Shown piece after piece: positions 1 to 7,081 of a stretch of DNA of 20,229 nt. The notes beneath the pieces are model-generated. The model was not told where the DNA came from. It ran no database searches and saw nothing but the letters and a program-made list of their open reading frames with translations. Both the position numbers and the translations under genes were made by a program. Location: contig JAPPPA010000039.1 in the NCBI GenBank assembly GCA_028817755.1, positions 356 to 20,584 of the forward strand, read 5' to 3'. Each line of letters opens with the position of its first letter. Within the stretch, counting starts at the first letter, position 1. Origin of the DNA: Gammaproteobacteria bacterium. Its GTDB lineage: Bacteria > Pseudomonadota > Gammaproteobacteria > JAPPPA01.

Positions 1-360
1 CCCCCTACCTTGGGTTTGATGCCCGGCAACAAACAGCGCCGCTTGCTCAGAAGGCTGAGTATCCAGCCATGCCTTAGCCAAATCATTGGTAGAAGCCGTA
101 CTAGCCACAACAGCACAAGGCAAATCCAGCTGCGCCTGCAGCTGATCTGCATCCAACACTGGCAGCTCGGTAGCGAGTCGATAACCAGCACCATGCTTCC
201 GCTCCAGCGGGTAACCCCACTCAATCAGCTGCTTAGCGTAATTATTCACGGTCATACGGCTTGGCTCACCCGGAAGCGTCGAAGCCAAGGCCTCGCCAGA
301 ATGCCAACGACCGTCGCCTAGACTTAACAACAGTTGCTGCAGGCGATCATTCCCTAGCAT
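1..360 (-). CDS. birA: Bifunctional biotin ligase / biotin operon repressor BirA, N-terminal part (cut by window edge)
   Basis: Only the first 120 codons are in the window; the gene runs off position 1. Residues about 1-60 form a winged-helix DNA-binding domain (LLLSLGDGRWHSGEALAS at the start, then SRMTVNNYAKQLIEWGYPL). The catalytic domain follows, with the STNDLAKAWL stretch near residue 86 and an ending in GHQTQGRG, which begins the biotin/ATP-binding loop of biotin protein ligases. In the family this enzyme activates biotin to biotinyl-AMP, attaches it to the AccB subunit of acetyl-CoA carboxylase and, when the N-terminal domain is present, represses biotin synthesis genes. The start ATG overlaps the plsY stop by one base (TGATG), which suggests translational coupling. 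The catalytic core lies outside the window. Confidence 0.93.
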   Translation of the reverse strand, partial: MLGNDRLQQLLLSLGDGRWHSGEALASTLPGEPSRMTVNNYAKQLIEWGYPLERKHGAGYRLATELPVLDADQLQAQLDLPCAVVASTASTNDLAKAWLDTQPSEQAALFVAGHQTQGRG

Positions 361-1001
361 CACTTTTCATCCGTGCTTTTTTGCCAAGGGAAAACAAATT
401 GATTCTCTTCACCGCGCACTAAACGCTGTAAATTTTGCCGATGCGCTCCAAGCACCAGCGCGGTCAGCATCATGCAAAACGCCATTAACGCTTTACCACT
501 TTCAACATCGCCGGTGCTAATCGCCCACAAAGGCAATACCAGTGCCGCTAACGCACTCGCCAAGCCCGAATAACCTGTCGTGAGAAACACGATCAACCAC
601 ACGCCTAACACCCAAGGTAATAACGCGGGCAATAGCACAGCAATCACCCCCAAGGCGGTTGCAACACCTTTACCGCCTTTAAACCCAGATAATGGCGGCC
701 AAATATGACCGGCGACAGCAGCTAAACCGAGCAACGCCGAGTAACTTTCGGGGCTCATCGAGCCCCCCTGCTTCTGCACCAAGGGCGCCAACACCAGCAA
801 CACCAATACGGCTTTCGCGGCATCCCACAGCAAGACCAACAGCGCGAAGAGCTTACCGCGCACACGCAGCGCATTGCTCGCCCCGGGATTGCCTGAGCCC
901 GACTCACGCACAGGCGGTCCCGGCCACAGTTTCGCCAACAAGTCAGCGCCTAATACACCGCCAATGAACCAGGCTACGACAAACCCCAATGCTGCTAACA
1001 T
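360..1001 (-). CDS. plsY: Acyl-phosphate glycerol-3-phosphate acyltransferase PlsY
   Basis: Inner-membrane enzyme that transfers the acyl group of acyl-phosphate to glycerol-3-phosphate, the first step of phospholipid synthesis. The 213-residue protein is hydrophobic with several membrane spans and carries the family motifs: GSGNPGASN at about 35-43, D60-A-A-K, the glycine-rich FKGGKGVAT at about 107-115 after GHIWPP, and HRQNLQRL..GEEN near the C-terminus. A GTG at 1010 is in frame, but the Shine-Dalgarno AAGGAG (1010-1015) would overlap it, while the ATG at 1001 sits 8 nt downstream, so I chose 1001. That start overlaps the upstream peptidase stop by 7 nt. The gene is followed with a one-base overlap by birA. 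The length is slightly above the usual 190-210 residues. Confidence 0.95.
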   Translation of the reverse strand: MLAALGFVVAWFIGGVLGADLLAKLWPGPPVRESGSGNPGASNALRVRGKLFALLVLLWDAAKAVLVLLVLAPLVQKQGGSMSPESYSALLGLAAVAGHIWPPLSGFKGGKGVATALGVIAVLLPALLPWVLGVWLIVFLTTGYSGLASALAALVLPLWAISTGDVESGKALMAFCMMLTALVLGAHRQNLQRLVRGEENQFVFPWQKSTDEK

Positions 1002-2896
1002 CCCAACCACTCCTTACGACGCGCCAGCTGCTCTTCTGTCGCTGCCTCTGCCAGCGCCAATACCGCTGTTGTTTTTGGTGCCGCCTCAAGCTGCAACGTT
1101 TTCTGTAACAACTGATTGCCTCTAAACAAAGTCATATCCCACTTTTCACCGGGCACTGCCGTTAGCAACTGCTGTTGCACCCAATCCGCCGAAACACGGT
1201 AGCCATTAATAGCCACCACTCTGTCTTTTAACGAAAGACCCGCCTTATGAGCAGGGCTATCATTATCAACACGTGCCAACTCCAGCTCTTTGCCGGCAGG
1301 TTTCGCAACAAAACCAGCCCATACCCGCCATGCCTCAGCAGTACTGCCACCTTTATCTTGGATTGACGCCATCGCGCGCCAATCCAACGTCACCGCAAAC
1401 TCGGCTAGCAATTCCGCAACCGGCAAATCTGCGGTACCGCGAAGCGCCATTTCAATAAATGCCTGCATTTCATCAACCGCATCAGGCGCACAGCTAGCCA
1501 AACGCTCTAGCATTAACTGCTCAATCCCGTTCTCCGGCACCCCAGCACTTGTCACGCCGTAGGTTTGCCATAAAGCCCGCATTACGTCTTCTAGTCTCAA
1601 CGCTCCAGCACTTAGAAGCCGCAACTTGAGATCTAAGCACAACGCCACGATCGCGCCTTTCGCGTAATAACTCACAATAGCGTTCGGCGCATTCGCATCC
1701 TGCTGGTAGAAGCGCGTCCATGTGGTAAAGCTAGACTCAGACACCGACTGCCCATGACGACCACTGCCGCGGTAAACCCGCGTCATAATTTGCCCAAACG
1801 TCACCAGCCAGTCAGCTGGTTTAATACAGCCTGCCTGCAAAACACCAAGGTCATCGTAGTAAGACGTAATGCCTTCAAACGCCCACAGCTGCACACTGTA
1901 ATTTTCGCGCTGATAATCTGGTTGAGCAAAGGCCTCTGGAATAATCCGCTTCACGTTCCAGCTATGAAAATATTCATGACTACACAGCCCTAGGAACTGC
2001 TGATACTCGGGTGTTGGCTTTTTATCTTCAGCCCCCACCGGCAAATCACGCTCCGCACACACCAACGCGGTACTGTTTCTATGCTCTAAGCCGCCATAGC
2101 CGTTCTCGGTGATGTAGGTGATAAACAAATAACGCTCAAAAGGCGCACGCTGGGTTTCCGGCTCAAACCGCGCAATATGTTGCGTACAAATTTTCTCTAA
2201 ATCTGCGCAGAGACGTTTTTTGTTTGTCGCTACCGCCGTGTGGTTACCCGAGAGCAACATCACATGCGGAACGCCGCAAGCCTCAAATGCGCATAAGTCG
2301 AAACCACCCGCCTCAATCGGGTGATCAACCAAGGCGTCATAACTCTCAGCGGCAAACGTACCAAATCCCCACTCGGGCGCTTCAATCACATCCAAACCGG
2401 TAGCAAGCCGCCACTCCGACAATGCTGCGTGCACCGGCGCCGGAATAACCACCTCGCATGGCCAGTCTTCGCGACCCACGACACGGGGGAAGACTGACGT
2501 GCCATTTACAAATGCTCTTTGCTCATCAAACCATGCTGCTCGCACCGAATCGTCAAAGGCATAAATCAGGAAATCCAAACACAACTGCTGGCAGTCTTGA
2601 TCAACAACCCACGTGGATTTATCCAACATCCGTAAAGCAATCGCCTGCCCATCCGCCTCAGCCGAGGCTGAAACAATATGTTTGGCAAAATCTCGGACCA
2701 TATAACTACCAGGAATCCACACTGGCAGTGCAAATTGCTGCCCTGCCGATACCTCCGTTACCCGCAGCTTCACCCGCAAGTAATGTCCAAAGGGATCCTC
2801 GAAGCTCAACTCATACTGGTTGAAACGACCGCTCAGTGGGCTTTTTAGACCACTTGACCAAAAAGAAGACAATAAACCTAGTTCGCTTTGTTGCAT
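995..2896 (-). CDS. M61-family (glycyl aminopeptidase-like) metallopeptidase with C-terminal PDZ domain
   Basis: Zinc peptidase of 633 residues. The HEYFHSWN motif (HExxH at about 307-311) supplies two zinc-binding histidines and the catalytic glutamate; WAFEGITSYYDD about 30 residues later gives the third ligand (about E341). GYGGLEHRNST before it is typical of M61. A PDZ domain follows at about 540-605 (DNDSPAHKAGLSLKDRVVAINGYRV region). No signal peptide is visible, so the protein is probably cytoplasmic. The frame is open to 3067, but that stretch crosses a GC-rich terminator hairpin and reads as non-coding, so I start at the ATG at 2896 (residues MQQSELG); its ribosome site is weak and a slightly later start is possible. 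In characterised relatives the enzyme releases N-terminal Gly or Ala; the substrate here is unknown. It heads a chain with plsY and birA. Confidence 0.88.
   Translation of the reverse strand: MQQSELGLLSSFWSSGLKSPLSGRFNQYELSFEDPFGHYLRVKLRVTEVSAGQQFALPVWIPGSYMVRDFAKHIVSASAEADGQAIALRMLDKSTWVVDQDCQQLCLDFLIYAFDDSVRAAWFDEQRAFVNGTSVFPRVVGREDWPCEVVIPAPVHAALSEWRLATGLDVIEAPEWGFGTFAAESYDALVDHPIEAGGFDLCAFEACGVPHVMLLSGNHTAVATNKKRLCADLEKICTQHIARFEPETQRAPFERYLFITYITENGYGGLEHRNSTALVCAERDLPVGAEDKKPTPEYQQFLGLCSHEYFHSWNVKRIIPEAFAQPDYQRENYSVQLWAFEGITSYYDDLGVLQAGCIKPADWLVTFGQIMTRVYRGSGRHGQSVSESSFTTWTRFYQQDANAPNAIVSYYAKGAIVALCLDLKLRLLSAGALRLEDVMRALWQTYGVTSAGVPENGIEQLMLERLASCAPDAVDEMQAFIEMALRGTADLPVAELLAEFAVTLDWRAMASIQDKGGSTAEAWRVWAGFVAKPAGKELELARVDNDSPAHKAGLSLKDRVVAINGYRVSADWVQQQLLTAVPGEKWDMTLFRGNQLLQKTLQLEAAPKTTAVLALAEAATEEQLARRKEWLGC
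1010..1015 (-). promoter_or_regulatory. Shine-Dalgarno site that sets the plsY start
   Basis: AAGGAG on the minus strand lies 8 nt upstream of the ATG at 1001. It overlaps the competing in-frame GTG at 1010, which makes that codon unlikely as the start. It lies inside the 3' end of the M61 peptidase gene. Confidence 0.75.
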
Positions 2897-2988
2897 TATC
2901 TTTAAACAATAATTAATCTTTCGCGCAATTCGCTGCAGAATTAAAACAACAAAAACTATACCTTTCCTGGAGGAAAGACCATTTCTCA

Positions 2989-3014
2989 GGGCCCCTTTCG
3001 GGGCCCTTTTTATT
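2989..3014 (+). terminator. Strong Rho-independent terminator with no obvious upstream plus-strand gene
   Basis: GGGCCCC (2989-2995), loop TTTC and GGGGCCC (3000-3006) form a perfect 7-bp all-GC stem, followed by TTTTTATTTT. The T-run is on the plus strand only. The nearest plus-strand gene starts downstream, at 3149, so this is an orphan terminator: it may end a small RNA, act as a leader attenuator, or stop antisense transcription. A second hairpin, CTTTCC-TGGA-GGAAAG (2962-2977), lies just before it. Confidence 0.8.
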
Positions 3015-3077
3015 TTCTGCTGCGCCTTTGCGCTTCCAAACCACGTCCAGCAATCACCTACCGTCACTACCAGCTAC

Positions 3078-3106
3078 TTGGCAGTTGCGTATCGCTATGC
3101 TGTAAT
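3078..3106 (+). promoter_or_regulatory. Sigma70-type promoter of the SRPBCC-ACBP operon
   Basis: TTGGCA (3078-3083), a 17-bp spacer and TGTAAT (3101-3106) match the -35 and -10 consensus at 5 of 6 positions each. A transcript would start near 3113 and give a leader of about 36 nt. The AGGGAGA ribosome site (3137-3143) precedes the ATG at 3149. Predicted from sequence only. Confidence 0.7.
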
Positions 3107-3148
3107 CTGCCGCTGCACAGAACGCAAAACCATAACAGGGAGATCGCT

Positions 3149-3604
3149 ATGGGAACCAAAGTCACCGTATCTTTGAATAAGACTTTTAACGTGGGTGCTG
3201 ACGTAGATCGTGTATTCGACCTACTTGCCAATGTACCTGAATCAGCCAGCCACTACCCAGGTGTAGAAAAATTAAATGACCAAGGCGATGGCGTTTATGA
3301 ATGGGTAATGGAAGAAATCGGCGCTGGCGGCTTCAGCCACCAAGTAGTTTACGCAAGTAAATATGTAGCTGATCGCGACGCAGGCACCATCGAGTGGACT
3401 CCAGTTTCTGGCAACAGCGAAATTTCAGGCAACTGGAAACTAACCGCTGATGGCGACGGCACTCAGTGTGAATTCAACGTAAGCGCAGAATTAGATGTGC
3501 CTGTGCCACGTTTACTTAAAAGCATGGCCAAGCCTGTTGTTGAACAGCAATTTGGCTCGCAAACCGACACCTACATTAACAACCTAAAAACCGCTTTATC
3601 TTAA
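3149..3604 (+). CDS. SRPBCC / START-like hydrophobic-ligand-binding protein
   Basis: A soluble protein of 151 residues with no signal peptide or membrane span. The pattern fits the SRPBCC (polyketide cyclase/CoxG-like) helix-grip fold: a first beta strand and a DVDRVFDLLANVPESASHYPGVEKL region, several central beta strands (EWVMEE, HQVVYASKYV, GTIEWTPVSG, GNWKLTADGDGTQCEFNVSAEL), and a long C-terminal helix (LLKSMAKPVVEQQFGSQTDTYINNLKTAL) that would cover the cavity. Members bind lipids, quinones or other hydrophobic molecules; no ligand can be assigned here. A good promoter and ribosome site precede it, and the acyl-CoA-binding protein follows 11 nt later, so the pair is probably co-transcribed and may share lipid-handling work (inference). 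Confidence 0.85.
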   Translation: MGTKVTVSLNKTFNVGADVDRVFDLLANVPESASHYPGVEKLNDQGDGVYEWVMEEIGAGGFSHQVVYASKYVADRDAGTIEWTPVSGNSEISGNWKLTADGDGTQCEFNVSAELDVPVPRLLKSMAKPVVEQQFGSQTDTYINNLKTALS

Positions 3605-3615
3605 GGAGACACCGA

Positions 3616-3894
3616 ATGTCTGACTTGAAAGCCGCTTTTGATGCCGCTGTAGATAGCGTACAAAACGCTCCTGCTGATGGCAGCTTTAAGCCAAGCAACG
3701 ATTTCAAACTAACCATGTACGCGCTATTTAAGCAGGCGACTGACGGCGATGTTTCTGGCAAAAAGCCAGGCATGCTAGACGTAGTGGGCCGCGCCAAGTA
3801 CAGCGCTTGGGAAAAACTGAAAGGCACCAGCGCAGACGACGCTATGCAGCAGTACATTGATGCCGTAGAGAAAGTAGCAGCCGAGCACGGCTAA
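3616..3894 (+). CDS. Acyl-CoA-binding protein (ACBP)
   Basis: The 92-residue protein matches ACBP closely along its length: YALFKQATDGDV, KKPGMLD, GRAKYSAWEKLKGTS and DAMQQYIDAVEKV. Against the bovine protein the ligand-contact residues are mostly kept: Y35 (bovine Y28), K39 (K32), K61 (K54) and Y80 (Y73). Two aromatic positions are swapped: bovine Y31 is F38 and W55 is Y62. ACBP binds medium to long acyl-CoA esters in the cytoplasm and buffers or delivers them. It is common in eukaryotes and patchy in bacteria. AAGGAG directly after the upstream stop gives a strong ribosome site, and a bidirectional terminator follows the gene. Confidence 0.95.
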   Translation: MSDLKAAFDAAVDSVQNAPADGSFKPSNDFKLTMYALFKQATDGDVSGKKPGMLDVVGRAKYSAWEKLKGTSADDAMQQYIDAVEKVAAEHG

Positions 3895-3913
3895 GCCACT
3901 TAATCAACGCATT

Positions 3914-3942
3914 AAAAAAGGCCGCTTAAAGCGGCCTTTTTT
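3914..3942. terminator. Bidirectional Rho-independent terminator between ACBP and ggt
   Basis: GGCCGCT-TAA-AGCGGCC (3920-3936) has six A before it and six T after it, so a U-tract is made on either strand. It sits between the ends of convergent genes: ACBP on plus and ggt on minus. Confidence 0.9.
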
Positions 3943-3958
3943 AATGTCTATTTATCAC

Positions 3959-5626
3959 TTAGCGAACATCCGCCTGCCCAATGCCGCGCGGATCACTGGC
4001 CGCCGTCATACCCTCTGCGTTCTGCAACACCACATGCATATTGCCGTAACGGCGACCGCGCTCTTTGGTTTTATGGCCTAACACCGCCAAGCCTTGCAGC
4101 ATGCTGTGTTCCAAGCCACCTTTCTCGTAACTCACCACATCCGGCAAATACTGATGGTGATAACGCGGCGTAGCCACCACGCTACTGGCATCAGTACCCT
4201 TGCCCCAGCCGTCGTGCATATATTCCAAAGCGCCCAACAGCACCATACTGATAATGCGGCTCCCGCCAGGTGTACCAACCACCGCAACGCTATCGCCTTT
4301 TTCAACAAAGGTTGGCGTCATGCTCGACAACATGCGTTTACCCGGCGCAATGCTATTGGCACGACCATGCACCAGACCATAGCCGTTCGGCTCACCCGGT
4401 TTCTTAGAGAAGTCATCCATCTCGTTATTCAACAGCACACCTGTGCCTGCCGGCATAAAGCCAGAGCCAAACGGGAAGTTAATCGACAAGGTGGCAGAAA
4501 CGCGGTTGCCTTCGGCATCAACCACGGAGAAGTGCGTGGTGTCTGTGCCCGCGACTTCCTCAACCGTAACTGCCGGTAAATCTGCACTTGGTGTTGCTCG
4601 ACGAGTCGACAACTCTGGTACCCATTCAGCGGCATGCTGAACGCTGGTGAGGCGATCAACCGGCACAGGTACAAAATCACTGTCACCCAAATATTGCGCG
4701 CGATCGCGATAAGCACGACGCATGGCTTCAATAATTAGATGGGTACGCGTGACGGGATCAGCGTTATCTAAATCGTAGAAACGCAGAATATTCAGCGTTT
4801 CTAGCATCGCTACGCCGCCAGAAGAAGGCGGTGGCGCTGAAATGATTTCATAACCACGGTAATGGCCGCGCACAGGTTCGCGTTCAATCACTTGGTATTC
4901 GGCCAAGTCTTTTAGCGTCCAGATACCACCGGCAGCTTTCACGCCAGAAACCAACTTCTCAGCCAGTTCGCCCTTATAAAAACCATCACGGCCGTGCTTG
5001 GCTAGCAATCGTAGCGTTTGTGCTAGATCCGCTTGGTGAATTACCACACCTTCAGCAGGTAAGTCGCCATTCGGCAAAAACACGTCAGCCGCAGGATTGT
5101 CGCTCATTACCTTTTGTCGAAAGGCTAGGCGCTTAATCATGTGGCCGTCTGCAGGAAAACCTTCAGCCGCAGCACGAATAGCGGGTTGCAAGGATTGCGA
5201 CAACGGCAACGCTCCATAGCGTTCAGCAATATGTGCTAACGCGGCAGGTTCACCAGGGATACCGGCCGCCAAAGCGCCATCTAAAGACGCCTTTGGAATC
5301 ACATTGCCTGCCGCATCCAAATACATGGTTTCTGTCGCTGCTAACGGCGCTTTCTCACGGCCATCAACAAAGATTTGTTTGTTATCACTAGCACGATGTA
5401 GCAACCAAAAACCGCCACCACCAATGCCGGAACCGGACGGCTCTACTACAGCCAATGTAGCCGAGATAGCCACGGCGGCGTCAAAGGCGTTACCACCTGC
5501 GGCTAACACCTCAAACCCTGCTTCCGTCGCTATTGGGTGCGCGGTAGCAATAGCGCCTAGCTTTGGCTTTGCCTGAAGTACAAATGGGAGTAATAGGCAG
5601 ACAAACAGCGAGACGGCTCTGAACAT
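3959..5626 (-). CDS. ggt: Gamma-glutamyltranspeptidase, secreted precursor
   Basis: Ntn-hydrolase of 555 residues that cleaves the gamma-glutamyl bond of glutathione and related peptides in the periplasm. A signal peptide covers residues 1-19 (MFRAVSLFVCLLLPFVLQA, likely cut before KPK). The precursor should self-cleave at the TTHFSVVD motif, exposing T363 as the N-terminal nucleophile of the small subunit. Other family residues are present: R90 in DGREKAP, N401/E402 in LLNNEMDDF, S434-S435 in MLSSMTP, and the G454-G455 oxyanion glycines in GTPGGSRI. The ATG overlaps the ferredoxin stop by one base (TAATG) and GGAG lies a few bases before it, indicating translational coupling. The large and small subunits would be about 340 and 190 residues. 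Confidence 0.96.
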   Translation of the reverse strand: MFRAVSLFVCLLLPFVLQAKPKLGAIATAHPIATEAGFEVLAAGGNAFDAAVAISATLAVVEPSGSGIGGGGFWLLHRASDNKQIFVDGREKAPLAATETMYLDAAGNVIPKASLDGALAAGIPGEPAALAHIAERYGALPLSQSLQPAIRAAAEGFPADGHMIKRLAFRQKVMSDNPAADVFLPNGDLPAEGVVIHQADLAQTLRLLAKHGRDGFYKGELAEKLVSGVKAAGGIWTLKDLAEYQVIEREPVRGHYRGYEIISAPPPSSGGVAMLETLNILRFYDLDNADPVTRTHLIIEAMRRAYRDRAQYLGDSDFVPVPVDRLTSVQHAAEWVPELSTRRATPSADLPAVTVEEVAGTDTTHFSVVDAEGNRVSATLSINFPFGSGFMPAGTGVLLNNEMDDFSKKPGEPNGYGLVHGRANSIAPGKRMLSSMTPTFVEKGDSVAVVGTPGGSRIISMVLLGALEYMHDGWGKGTDASSVVATPRYHHQYLPDVVSYEKGGLEHSMLQGLAVLGHKTKERGRRYGNMHVVLQNAEGMTAASDPRGIGQADVR

Positions 5627-5877
5627 TACGAGGCTCCGGTTAGCAGCTTGTACTTAGCCATCAGCTGCATTTCGGTTTCGGGGTGATTAGGATCTTTGGG
5701 AATGCAATCGACCGGGCAGATTTCCACACACTGCGGCGTGTCGTGATGCCCCACACACTCGGTGCATAAATCAGGGTCAATTTCGTAAATCAACTCGCCT
5801 TGATAAATAGCGAGGTTGGGGCAAACCGGCTCGCAGACATCACAGTTGATGCATTCGTCTGTGATTTTTAAGGCCAT
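5626..5877 (-). CDS. 2[4Fe-4S] ferredoxin, YfhL / Allochromatium type
   Basis: The 83-residue protein has two cysteine clusters. The first is C9-x2-C12-x2-C15-x3-C19-P. The second is C38-x2-C41-x7-C49-x3-C53-P, with the insert VGHHDTPQ between its second and third cysteines that marks the Allochromatium/YfhL group, plus a C-terminal extension of about 25 residues. It is a cytoplasmic one-electron carrier; its partner is not shown by sequence. It lies 13 nt after coaD and overlaps the ggt start by one base. The coaD-ferredoxin-ggt order agrees with what I recall from Pseudomonas. No clear Shine-Dalgarno is visible, so translation may depend on upstream reading. Confidence 0.94.
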   Translation of the reverse strand: MALKITDECINCDVCEPVCPNLAIYQGELIYEIDPDLCTECVGHHDTPQCVEICPVDCIPKDPNHPETEMQLMAKYKLLTGAS

Positions 5878-5890
5878 AACCGAAAGCTCG

Positions 5891-6367
5891 CTAGGCGAAT
5901 TTTTCCGTTAACGCAGCGGCAATAGAAGGATGCACCAAGGCCGAAACGTCACCACCGTATTTGGCGATTTCACGCACCAACGTAGAAGACACATGGCCGT
6001 ATTCAGGTGCAGGCGCCAACATAATGGTGTCGACATCGGCGGCAAGGTGGCGATTCATTTGCGCCAACTGCATCTCGTACTCAAAGTCTTTCACAGTACG
6101 TACGCCGCGCACCATCACGCTCACATTTTGCGCCTGCATAAATGCCACGGTTAGACCGTCGTAACCTTCAACGCGAATATTCGGCACGTCTTCTAAAGCG
6201 CGCTGGGCAAAGTTAATACGATCTTCTAGCCCAAACAGCGTGCTCTTACTGGTGCTATCAGCTACCGCCACGACGACTTCATCAAATAGCTGTGCTGCAC
6301 GACGAATCACGTCGGTATGCCCGTTGGTAATCGGGTCAAAAGTGCCGGTGTAAGCAGCGATGGTCAT
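5891..6367 (-). CDS. coaD: Phosphopantetheine adenylyltransferase CoaD
   Basis: It transfers AMP from ATP to 4'-phosphopantetheine to give dephospho-CoA, the penultimate step of coenzyme A synthesis, in the cytoplasm. The 158-residue length is normal. The nucleotidyltransferase motif TGTFDPITNGH (7-17; the usual form is GSFDPxTNGH) supplies the catalytic histidine H17. VRGVRTVKDFEYEMQLAQMNR (from 86) and SSTLVRE (127-133) are the other family blocks. GAGG precedes the ATG at a suitable distance. The gene lies 33 nt after rsmD and 13 nt before the ferredoxin in one transcription unit. Confidence 0.97.
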   Translation of the reverse strand: MTIAAYTGTFDPITNGHTDVIRRAAQLFDEVVVAVADSTSKSTLFGLEDRINFAQRALEDVPNIRVEGYDGLTVAFMQAQNVSVMVRGVRTVKDFEYEMQLAQMNRHLAADVDTIMLAPAPEYGHVSSTLVREIAKYGGDVSALVHPSIAAALTEKFA

Positions 6368-6400
6368 AACAAGCCTCTGGCGTTTACTGATTGAGTGCTA

Positions 6401-7009
6401 TTAAACGGGTTCGTAGCGCAATAGCATAAAGCGCACTTGCCCTGCTGTGCGCTCTTTTAATACTGCGAAATCTGAGGGCAAATTCAACATAGGGTCGCCC
6501 GCTGGCTGCTCGGTATAAATCAAGGTGCCATCTCGCAGGCCTTTGTTACGCAACAACTCAAAAACGGTTAGCCATAAATTAGCGGGGTACGGCGGGTCTA
6601 GAAAGATGATATTCCAGCTGCTCGCATTACGCTGCAACCATTCCATCACGTCGGCAGAGATAACTGCTGCCTGTGCATTTACCGTAGCCAAGTTGCGTTT
6701 AAGCGCGACAGACAAGCGTGGATCTTTTTCCACAAATGTAACGTTAGCTGCGCCCCGAGACAGCGCTTCCAAACCAAGCGCGCCGGTGCCTGCGAACAAA
6801 TCTAAAACCCGCGCACCACTCACATAGGGTTGCAGCCAATTAAATACAGTTTCACGCACCCGGTCGCCTGTCGGGCGCACCGTAGTATTCGCCGGAAACG
6901 GTAATCGCCGGCCGCGCCATTGACCCGCAATAATGCGGAAACTGTTCTGCTGCACTTTCTTCTTATAGATGCTGTGGTGTGAATGGTAGGATACCGCGAA
7001 TTGCGCCAT
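6401..7009 (-). CDS. rsmD: 16S rRNA (guanine966-N2)-methyltransferase RsmD
   Basis: SAM-dependent enzyme that methylates G966 of 16S rRNA on the assembling 30S subunit. The signature FRIIAGQWRGRRLPF is followed by RPTGDRVRETVFNWL, the SAM-binding motif DLFAGTGALGLEALSRGA and the catalytic LDPPYP. The start is uncertain. An ATG at 7009 (MAQFAV) gives 202 residues, a GTG at 7021 adds four, and a GTG at 6955 would give 184. None has a good ribosome site, and homologues vary here. The 5' end faces ftsY, with only about 70 bp between the two genes if 7009 is used, so the divergent promoters must be compact or overlap coding sequence. It leads the rsmD-coaD-ferredoxin-ggt unit. Confidence 0.92.
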   Translation of the reverse strand: MAQFAVSYHSHHSIYKKKVQQNSFRIIAGQWRGRRLPFPANTTVRPTGDRVRETVFNWLQPYVSGARVLDLFAGTGALGLEALSRGAANVTFVEKDPRLSVALKRNLATVNAQAAVISADVMEWLQRNASSWNIIFLDPPYPANLWLTVFELLRNKGLRDGTLIYTEQPAGDPMLNLPSDFAVLKERTAGQVRFMLLRYEPV

Positions 7010-7081
7010 TGCGCGCCACACTGTTATTGCGCTTGCGGCTGCAAACAGCCTCGAGCATTACCGTTCCATACGAGTGTATTC

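Noticed and set aside
10..321. Plus-strand open frame of 103 codons at the left edge
   Set aside because: It is antisense to birA, whose minus-strand translation shows clear biotin ligase motifs; the plus frame looks like nothing and is arginine/leucine-rich shadow sequence.
2897..3067. N-terminal extension of the M61 peptidase by 57 residues
   Set aside because: The frame is open but passes through a strong terminator hairpin, and its residues (KIKRAPKGALRNGL and so on) are unlike the start of M61 proteins.
2981..3148. ATT-initiated N-terminal extension of the SRPBCC protein after the GGAGG at 2969
   Set aside because: It is in frame without stops but would need an ATT start and read-through of the terminator at 2989-3014; the promoter and ribosome site next to 3149 fit better.
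4094..4579. Plus-strand frame of 161 codons
   Set aside because: It lies fully antisense to ggt, with unusual histidine/arginine composition and no ribosome site; ggt is certain.
7001..7032. Three TTGCGC copies in the rsmD-ftsY spacer as a regulatory repeat
   Set aside because: Spacing is irregular (8 and 18 bp), the hexamer is short, and the region may be rsmD coding sequence.
7037..7050. GGCTG-CAAA-CAGCC hairpin as an ftsY leader terminator
   Set aside because: There is no T-run after the 5-bp stem, and ftsY begins 31 nt later; it is too weak to call.
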